NCBI GenBank assembly: GCA_016721425.1
Contig: JADKID010000038.1
Location: 930,001 to 994,000, forward strand
Direction of reading: 5' to 3'
DNA: 64,000 nucleotides
Origin: Bryobacterales bacterium
Lineage (GTDB): Bacteria > Acidobacteriota > Terriglobia > Bryobacterales > Bryobacteraceae
Shown piece by piece: positions 58,830 to 64,000 of the stretch (within the stretch, counting starts at the first letter, position 1; each line of letters begins with the position of its first letter). The notes beneath the pieces are model-generated. The model was given only the letters and a program-made list of their open reading frames with translations, had not been told where the DNA came from and did no database searches. The translations under genes and the position numbers were made by a program.

Positions 58830-59906
58830 ATGATCGATGCCCGCATTCGCAGGACGTTTCCCAGCCGGCACGACTCCGCTGAATTCACGCTCGACGTACA
58901 CCTCCGCACCGCCGCCCGCATCGCCGTCCTGTTCGGGCCCAGCGGGGCGGGAAAGTCGCTCACTCTGGAGTCCATTGCGGGGTTCACTACGCCGGATGAC
59001 GGCCGTATTCTGGTGGATGACGTCCTGTTCTTTGACGCGGCCTCCAAGCTCTCCCTGAGCCCCCAGCAACGCCGCGGCGGCTACGTCTTCCAGAGCTCCG
59101 CGCTATTTCCTCATATGACGTTGCGCGATAACCTGAGCTTCGCCGCTGGCTCCATGCCGCGCCTGGAGCGCCGCCGCGCCGTCGGCGCGATGCTGGAACA
59201 ATTCCACCTTCAAGATGTTGGCGGCCGCAGTCCGGCTGAGCTTTCCGGCGGCCAGCGTCAGCGCGGCTCCATCGCACGATCCCTGCTTTCCTCGCCCCGG
59301 ATACTGCTGCTCGACGAGCCCTCCAGCGGACTCGATGCGCCATTGCGCGAGGAGCTCTACGCGGTGCTCGACGAGGTTCGCGTTGCTTTTCAGATCCCCA
59401 TCCTCCTGGTCACGCACGACCTGGATGAGGCGATGCAACTCGGCGAGGAGATGTACGTTCTCCACTCCGGTCGTGTTGTGCAGCACGGTGCGCCGGGCGA
59501 TATTCTGGACCACCCCGCTACGGAGGAAGTGGCCGCGCTGCTCGGCCGGTTCAACGTGTTTGATGCCGAGATTCTGACAATGGACCCGGCAGGCAACTGC
59601 AGCCGCCTGCATTGCACGGCCGCCTCCGGGTTCGCGTTCGAACTCGATGGTCCGTACTTTCCTGGACATATGCTTGGCTCGAAACTGCGGTTGGGGATCC
59701 GCGCCGATGCGCTGCGGGTAACCGCCTACTCCGCGCACGGCGCGGCGATGCGCCTGAAGAAACTGGGCCGCCGCACGCAAACCGTGCGGGCGGAGTTCGA
59801 GGGCGGCATCGTGGCCGAGATCCCGGGCAGCGGTCTGGAAGGTGGTGCGCATAATGGAGAGTGGATGGTGCGTTTCCCTCCGGAAGCCTTGAGACTCTTA
59901 AAATGA
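58830..59906 (+). CDS. modC: Molybdate ABC transporter ATP-binding protein
   Basis: A 358-residue ModC. Walker A LFGPSGAGKS near 31-40, Q-loop YVFQSSALFPHMTLRDNL, signature AELSGGQRQRGSIARSL, Walker B ILLLDEPSSGLD. The extra C-terminal ~120-residue region is the Mop/TOBE-like domain that binds oxyanion for feedback. It drives ModB import. The stop overlaps the FmdE gene start (ATGA), so the third gene is co-translated. Confidence 0.93.
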   Translation: MIDARIRRTFPSRHDSAEFTLDVHLRTAARIAVLFGPSGAGKSLTLESIAGFTTPDDGRILVDDVLFFDAASKLSLSPQQRRGGYVFQSSALFPHMTLRDNLSFAAGSMPRLERRRAVGAMLEQFHLQDVGGRSPAELSGGQRQRGSIARSLLSSPRILLLDEPSSGLDAPLREELYAVLDEVRVAFQIPILLVTHDLDEAMQLGEEMYVLHSGRVVQHGAPGDILDHPATEEVAALLGRFNVFDAEILTMDPAGNCSRLHCTAASGFAFELDGPYFPGHMLGSKLRLGIRADALRVTAYSAHGAAMRLKKLGRRTQTVRAEFEGGIVAEIPGSGLEGGAHNGEWMVRFPPEALRLLK

Positions 59907-60493
59907 AGTCCTTCTCCGAATATGAGGTGTTGGCCGCCCAGGCGCACGGGCATATGTGCGCTGGGCAGGTGCTGGGGTTGCGTCTGGCCATCCATGGCCT
60001 GGGACTGCTGGGCATCGACGATCCAACCGGCACTCAGCGCAAACGTCTGGTGACCTTCGTCGAGATCGACCGCTGCGCCACCGATGCCATCAGTGTGGTC
60101 ACCGGCTGCCGCCTGGGCAAACGCGCGCTGAAGTTCGTCGACTTCGGCAAGATGGCCGCGACGTTCTGCGATTTGCAGACGGGGCGCTCCGTGCGCGTGG
60201 TGGCGAAGGAGTCCAGCAAGCAACGGGCCCGGGAGCTCTACCCAGCGATCGCGGACCGCAATGAACAGCAGATGACGGCGTATCGCGAACTGCCGGATTC
60301 CGAGCTCTTCGAATCCGAGTGGGTTACCGTGCACGTCGGCCCCGAGGACTTGCCCGGCTTCAAGGGACCTCGTGTCGTCTGCGAGCAGTGCGGCGAAGGG
60401 ATCAACTTCCAGCGCGAAGTGCTCGCCGGCGGCCTCACGCTCTGCCGCGGATGCGCTGGCGAACGCTACTATGAACCGCTGCCACATCACTGA
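59903..60493 (+). CDS. FmdE-family protein with C-terminal zinc ribbon
   Basis: A 196-residue FmdE-like protein. The N-terminal FmdE domain has HGHMCAGQVLGLR (~15-27, Cys19) and EIDRCATDAISVVTGCRLGKRAL. The C-terminus carries two CxxC pairs (CEQCGEG and CRGCAGE), a zinc ribbon. FmdE was first seen in formylmethanofuran dehydrogenase operons of methanogens, but bacterial homologues commonly accompany molybdenum or tungsten genes. Coupling to modBC by ATGA suggests a role in metal handling or cofactor insertion; no formylmethanofuran enzymes are here. Confidence 0.88.
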   Translation: MKSFSEYEVLAAQAHGHMCAGQVLGLRLAIHGLGLLGIDDPTGTQRKRLVTFVEIDRCATDAISVVTGCRLGKRALKFVDFGKMAATFCDLQTGRSVRVVAKESSKQRARELYPAIADRNEQQMTAYRELPDSELFESEWVTVHVGPEDLPGFKGPRVVCEQCGEGINFQREVLAGGLTLCRGCAGERYYEPLPHH

Positions 60494-61028
60494 CAGGCGC
60501 ATGCTGGGCGGCGTGGAGCCGCTCTTGGCGCGCATCGCCGTCAATGACGCAGAGGGCGTGGAGTTGATTCAGATCCGCGAGAAAGACCTCCCGGCGCGCG
60601 CGCTGTGCGAACTGGTCTCCCGTGCCGTGGCGCTGTGCCGGCACTCGAAAGTGATCGTGAACACGCGTGTCGATGTCGCGCTGGCCTGTGGCGCGCACGG
60701 GGTTCACTTGCCGGCCTATTCCCCCGCGCCCGGCGAATTCCGGCGCATCGTGCCGCCCGGGTTTATCATCGGCGTCTCCTGCCATGACCTCGCCGAACTC
60801 CGCGCCGCTGAGAGCGAAGGCGCCGATTACGCCCTCTTCGCCCCCGTGTTTCGCCCGCTCTCCAAGACGGACCCGCGCCCGCCGCATGGTCTCGATGGCC
60901 TGCGCGCGGCGTGCCGAAGCGTGCGCCTGCCCGTCTACGCGCTGGGCGGCATCACGGGCGGGAACGCGCCTGATTGCGTGCAGGCCGGCGCCGCGGGCAT
61001 CGCCGGCATCACGCTGTTTCAATCGTAA
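60471..61028 (+). CDS. ThiE/TenI-like thiamine-phosphate synthase-family protein
   Basis: A 185-residue TIM-barrel protein of the ThiE/TenI family: LIQIREKDLPAR, the NTRVDVALACGAHGVHLP strand-loop, GVSCHDLAELRAAESEGADYALFAPVF, and GGITGGNAPDCVQAGAAGIAGI (phosphate-binding). True ThiE joins HMP-PP and thiazole phosphate; TenI is a related tautomerase. It is short for ThiE (~210), and other thiamine genes are absent, so TenI or a moonlighting role is possible. It overlaps the FmdE gene by 23 bases. Confidence 0.8.
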   Translation: MNRCHITDRRMLGGVEPLLARIAVNDAEGVELIQIREKDLPARALCELVSRAVALCRHSKVIVNTRVDVALACGAHGVHLPAYSPAPGEFRRIVPPGFIIGVSCHDLAELRAAESEGADYALFAPVFRPLSKTDPRPPHGLDGLRAACRSVRLPVYALGGITGGNAPDCVQAGAAGIAGITLFQS

Positions 61029-63356
61029 CTATACGAGCTTTGTGCGCCGCACCGGCAACTCGCGGATCCGCTTGCCGGTTGCGGCAAAGATCGCGTTTGT
61101 GATGGCTGGAGCAATCACCGGCACGCCCGGTTCGCCGGCGCCCGCGGAGAGTTCCCGGCTCGGCACCAGATGGACGTGCACGTTGCGCGGAGACTCGGAC
61201 ATACGCGCCACCGGATAGTTGTGGAAGTTTGATTCGCGAATGCGGCCATTCATCGCCGTGATCTCGCCCATCATCGCCACACTGGTGCCGAATACCGCGG
61301 ATCCCTCCATCTGCGCCACCACACGGTCCGGGTTGATCACCTTGCCGACATCTGCCACCGTCCACACGTTGGGAATGGTCAGCTTGCCTTTGTCATCGAT
61401 CTCGATCTCCACCACGCTCGCGATGTAGCTGAGGAAGCTGCGATGCGCTGCGATCCCAAGCGCCCTGTTCTTCGTGGCTTTCTTCTTCCCGTAGCCGCTC
61501 TTCTCCGCGGCCATCTCCAGCACGCGGCGCAGGCGGCCCGTATCAATGGGAAACTTCTCCACCGGCATGCCGTTGTTCCAGGGCTTCGTGCCGTCCTTGG
61601 TCAGATCAATGTGCCGGTCGGGCCCGAGCGTCTTCAGCACAAAGCTTACGTAGTCGGTGTTATTCATCACCGCCAGTTCATCCAGGAAGCTGTGGATGGC
61701 GAACGCGTGGTAGACGTGGGCCACCGAACGCAGCCACGAAATCCGCACGTGGTTCGGCGCTGGACAGTTTTCGCTGCGCAGATTGGGTACATCGTAGGGC
61801 AGTTCGTTCAGGCCCATGCCCGTTTCCACGTCCATGCCGTATTGCTCGCCGGGCACGAAGGTGGAGGCGATTGGCGGGAATGCCGAGCGGAAAAGCCACG
61901 AGTTCAGCTTCCCGTCTGCATCCAGACCGGCCTTCATGTGCATCCCGGATACCGTGTGGAAGAATCCGGAGCGGAGGTCGTCCTCGCGCGTCCACACCAC
62001 TTTCACCGGCTTGCCCACGGCCTTGGAAAGCAGAGCCGCCTCCACCGCGTAATCGGGCTGGCCCTTCCGGCCAAAGCCGCCGCCCAGCAAAGTCACATGG
62101 CAGGCGACATCAGTCTTCTTGATGCCCAGCGCCGCGGCCACGGATTCCTGTACCGCTTGCGGATCCTGGGTGGAGCACCACGTCTCCACCTTGCCGTTCT
62201 TGAACTCCGCCACGGCCACCGGCGGCTCCATCGGCGCATGGGCCAGCAGCGGCGCGTAGTAGTTCGCCTCGTGCGTCCTGGCGGACTTGGCAAATGCCGC
62301 CTCCACGTCGCCGCGATTGCGAACCACCTTGCCCGGCTTCAACACCGTATCCAGCAGGTACTTTTTCTCGTCCACCGAGTTGTAACCGGCGTGTGCGCCG
62401 TTGTCCCACTCGATCTTCAGCTTCTTGCGGCCCTGCATCACGGCCCAAGTGCTATCGCCGAGCACCGCCACGCCACCCAGTTGCTGGAAGAGATGCGGCG
62501 GCTTGAAGCCCGGCAGTTCCACGGTCTGCTGCACGCCCTTCACCTGGAGCGCGGCGGAGTTGTCGAAGCTCTTCACCTTGCCGCCATACACCGGCGGCCG
62601 CTCTACCATGGCATACAGCATGCCCGGCATCTTGGCGTCCATGCCGTAGATCGCCTTGCCCTCCAGGATGCTGCGCTCATCCACCATCGGCACCTTTTTG
62701 CCGATCAGCTTGTACTGATCCGGCGTCTTGTAGCGCAGCTCGCTCTCTTTCGGCACCGGGAGCGTCGCCACCAGCGGCAGCAACTCGACGTAGGTCAGCT
62801 TTGCCTTCGTTTTCGTGTTGACGATGGTGCTCTGCGACGCCATCACGTCGGCCGGTTGACAGCCCCACTTCTGTGCCGCCGCCCGCTCAAACAACAGCCG
62901 CGCCGTGGCGCCTGCCTTGTGCATGGCCTCGCCGAAATCGCGAACCGAGCACGATCCGTCCGTATTCTGCGAGCCGTACTTCTCATCGCCGAGCGCCTGC
63001 TCGATGCGGACCTTCTTCCAATCCGCCTCCAACTCGTCGGCCAGCATCATCGGCAGCGTGGTGCGGCTGCTGGTGCCCATTTCGCTGCGGTGCGCCATGA
63101 TCACCACCGTGCCGTCCGCCTCAAACCCAACGTAGACGCTCGGCTGCCACGCCGTGGGCGCGGCACTGGCTTCACTCGGGCGCACGCACACGCCCAAGAC
63201 CAATGCGCTGGCCGAGAGCACCGTGCCCACAAAGCCGCGCCTGTCCATCAGCTGCACGCTCTGGTCGTATTGCGCGTAGGCCCGCCGCGCCAGCCGCGTC
63301 GTCACGGAGGTGCTCTCTGGCGCCTGCCGGCTCACTCCAAATCGGAAGGTCGACAT
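61029..63356 (-). CDS. Molybdenum hydroxylase large subunit (IorB / aldehyde-oxidase family)
   Basis: A 775-residue molybdopterin-binding subunit of the xanthine oxidase superfamily. The N-terminus contains a twin-arginine motif, MDRRGFVGTVLSASALVLG, but only after ~36 residues; ATG 63356 is used because of its TAATG junction with the small subunit. Landmarks are GFEADGTVVIMAHRSEMG, LLGGGFGRKGQ (cofactor loop), and AGAGEPGVPVIAPAI with the catalytic Glu near the C-terminus. It fits the IorB / isoquinoline oxidoreductase group; FAD subunit is absent. Substrate unknown. Confidence 0.9.
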   Translation of the reverse strand: MSTFRFGVSRQAPESTSVTTRLARRAYAQYDQSVQLMDRRGFVGTVLSASALVLGVCVRPSEASAAPTAWQPSVYVGFEADGTVVIMAHRSEMGTSSRTTLPMMLADELEADWKKVRIEQALGDEKYGSQNTDGSCSVRDFGEAMHKAGATARLLFERAAAQKWGCQPADVMASQSTIVNTKTKAKLTYVELLPLVATLPVPKESELRYKTPDQYKLIGKKVPMVDERSILEGKAIYGMDAKMPGMLYAMVERPPVYGGKVKSFDNSAALQVKGVQQTVELPGFKPPHLFQQLGGVAVLGDSTWAVMQGRKKLKIEWDNGAHAGYNSVDEKKYLLDTVLKPGKVVRNRGDVEAAFAKSARTHEANYYAPLLAHAPMEPPVAVAEFKNGKVETWCSTQDPQAVQESVAAALGIKKTDVACHVTLLGGGFGRKGQPDYAVEAALLSKAVGKPVKVVWTREDDLRSGFFHTVSGMHMKAGLDADGKLNSWLFRSAFPPIASTFVPGEQYGMDVETGMGLNELPYDVPNLRSENCPAPNHVRISWLRSVAHVYHAFAIHSFLDELAVMNNTDYVSFVLKTLGPDRHIDLTKDGTKPWNNGMPVEKFPIDTGRLRRVLEMAAEKSGYGKKKATKNRALGIAAHRSFLSYIASVVEIEIDDKGKLTIPNVWTVADVGKVINPDRVVAQMEGSAVFGTSVAMMGEITAMNGRIRESNFHNYPVARMSESPRNVHVHLVPSRELSAGAGEPGVPVIAPAITNAIFAATGKRIRELPVRRTKLV

Positions 63357-63811
63357 TATGCTTTCACCCCCGCCGCTTCCTTCACCGCCGCCCTGATTCT
63401 CGTGTACGTGCCGCAGCGGCAGATATTGCGATCCATCGCCGCGTCGATCTGCTGGTCTGTTGGTTTGGGCGTCTTCTTGAGCAGCGCCGCCGCCTGCATG
63501 ATCTGGCCGGTCTGGCAGTAGCCGCATTGCGCCACGGCGTGTTCCTGCCACGCCAGTTGGAGCGGGTGCGTGCCGTTGGCGCTGAGACCCTCAATGGTGG
63601 TGATGTCTTTGCCCGCTACGGTTCTCACCGGCGTCACACAACTGCGCACCGGCTCGCCGTTTACATGCACCGTACAGGCGCCGCACAGGCCCATGCCGCA
63701 GCCAAACTTGGAGCCCGTCAAGGCCAGCTCGTCGCGTAGATACCACAGCAAAGGCATGTCGCCGTCGCCGTCAAACTTGCGGGGTTGCCCGTTCACTTTG
63801 AGTTCGATCAT
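63356..63811 (-). CDS. [2Fe-2S] small subunit of the molybdenum hydroxylase (IorA-like)
   Basis: A 151-residue ferredoxin-type subunit. The plant-ferredoxin-like cluster is CGMGLCGACTVHVNGEPVRSC, and the second cluster CGYCQTGQIM ... CRCGTYTRI. It passes electrons from the molybdenum site. ATG 63811 is the family N-terminus (MIELKVNGQPRKF). It has no ribosome site but a good promoter right upstream. First gene of the pair. Confidence 0.93.
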   Translation of the reverse strand: MIELKVNGQPRKFDGDGDMPLLWYLRDELALTGSKFGCGMGLCGACTVHVNGEPVRSCVTPVRTVAGKDITTIEGLSANGTHPLQLAWQEHAVAQCGYCQTGQIMQAAALLKKTPKPTDQQIDAAMDRNICRCGTYTRIRAAVKEAAGVKA

Positions 63812-63824
63812 AAGCGTGGTACTA

Positions 63825-63853
63825 ATCTTACGCGCGCGTATAGATTCTCGCAA
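63825..63853 (-). promoter_or_regulatory. Sigma-70-like promoter of the IorAB-type operon
   Basis: On the minus strand TTGCGA (63853-63848), 17-base spacer, TAAGAT (63830-63825). The expected start of transcription is only about seven bases before the ATG at 63811, and no Shine-Dalgarno sequence is present. Confidence 0.5.
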
Positions 63854-63891
63854 CGCGATTGTTTCCGGCAGGGCCGCGCTACACTCTACCA

Positions 63892-64000
63892 ATGCGCCTC
63901 TTTGCCGCTGGAGTTCTCAGTGTCTGCTGCCTGCTCGCCGCCGCACCGCCTGCGTTGGACAAATCCGCCAAGGTCGAAGGTTTCGTGCCGTTCTATTGGG
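63892..64000 (+). CDS. Start of an exported protein, probably a DUF5117-like zinc metalloprotease (truncated by window edge)
   Basis: The first 36 codons only. A signal peptide (MRLFAAGVLSVCCLLAAAPPA) is followed by LDKSAKVEGFVPFYW. The GF.PFYW phrase right after the signal peptide is typical of large DUF5117/DUF5118 zinc-dependent metalloproteases, but the match is only a few residues. It is divergent from the IorAB-type operon with 80 bases between starts. Confidence 0.5.
   Translation, partial: MRLFAAGVLSVCCLLAAAPPALDKSAKVEGFVPFYW

Noticed and set aside
61443..63521. A 692-codon open frame on the plus strand
   Set aside because: It lies wholly opposite the molybdenum-hydroxylase large subunit, is His/Arg-rich without domains, and is explained by GC-rich codon bias of the real gene.

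Overview
This is a 64 kb, GC-rich, gene-dense window from a Gram-negative bacterium. Evidence for an outer membrane includes RND/TolC efflux, an MtrB/PioB-type porin, outer-membrane multiheme cytochromes and many Sec, Tat and lipoprotein signals. The gene repertoire (PhoPQ-related hydrolase, Flp pilins, Mtr-like cytochromes, LarA-like proteins, short acyclic carotenoid operon, DUF5117-like protease) resembles Acidobacteriota of the Solibacter/Paludibaculum type. That assignment is an inference from gene content, not from a marker gene. I see no rRNA, CRISPR array, insertion sequence, phage gene or replication origin. The only RNA gene found is one tRNA-Asn.

Layout. 1-9.7 kb: end of an unidentified gene, a DnaC/IstB-type ATPase, two polytopic GT-C-like membrane proteins, a DinB protein, a PhoPQ-related secreted hydrolase, a Kbl/BioF-like PLP enzyme, three tandem Flp pilin genes separated by strong hairpins, and a LarA-like gene. 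9.7-18.1 kb: an unknown protein, a PDZ-containing M28 peptidase and a DsbA-like oxidoreductase on one strand, cytochrome bd oxidase (cydAB), and an orphan CpaE/TadZ ATPase. 18.1-25.3 kb: a tripartite RND efflux operon ending in a DUF2892 protein, divergent from an OsmC - ECF sigma - ZAS anti-sigma operon.

25.3-31.6 kb is the most notable region. It is a four-gene operon encoding an OmcA/MtrC-like decaheme cytochrome, a DmsE/MtrA-like decaheme cytochrome, an MtrB/PioB-like barrel and a tetraheme cytochrome c with four repeated class-I domains. Together these carry 24 haem motifs. This is the full parts list of a porin-cytochrome conduit for extracellular electron transfer. Its upstream region holds a 7-bp-arm inverted repeat and is shared with a divergent carotenoid operon (31.8-38.1 kb: crtE, crtI, crtB, a membrane-anchored sulfite-oxidase-like molybdoenzyme, a CrtQ-like glycosyltransferase and an acyltransferase).

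38-44.9 kb: an electron-bifurcating transhydrogenase (nfnAB) behind an aquaporin, a Tat-exported enolase-superfamily protein, a VIT-family iron/manganese transporter, a beta-helix lipoprotein and tRNA-Asn. 45-50 kb: a translationally coupled operon of aas (acyltransferase plus acyl-ACP synthetase), an Atg22/UMF1-type MFS protein, a HisC/CobD-like aminotransferase and a GNAT acetyltransferase. 50-58 kb: an ABC exporter, truB, a TPR - yvcK - glmU operon around UDP-GlcNAc, and a serine hydrolase. 58-64 kb has a molybdenum theme: modBC without modA, an FmdE protein with a zinc ribbon, a ThiE/TenI-like protein, and an IorAB-type molybdenum hydroxylase. The window ends in the start of a DUF5117-like metalloprotease.

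How the parts fit (inference): the organism can respire oxygen at low tension (bd oxidase), probably export electrons to extracellular acceptors (Mtr-like operon), balance reduced ferredoxin against NAD(P)H (NfnAB), and supply molybdenum to at least two molybdoenzymes encoded here. Genes are tightly packed. Same-strand neighbours often overlap by ATGA, GTGA or TAATG junctions, and several convergent pairs overlap at their 3' ends.
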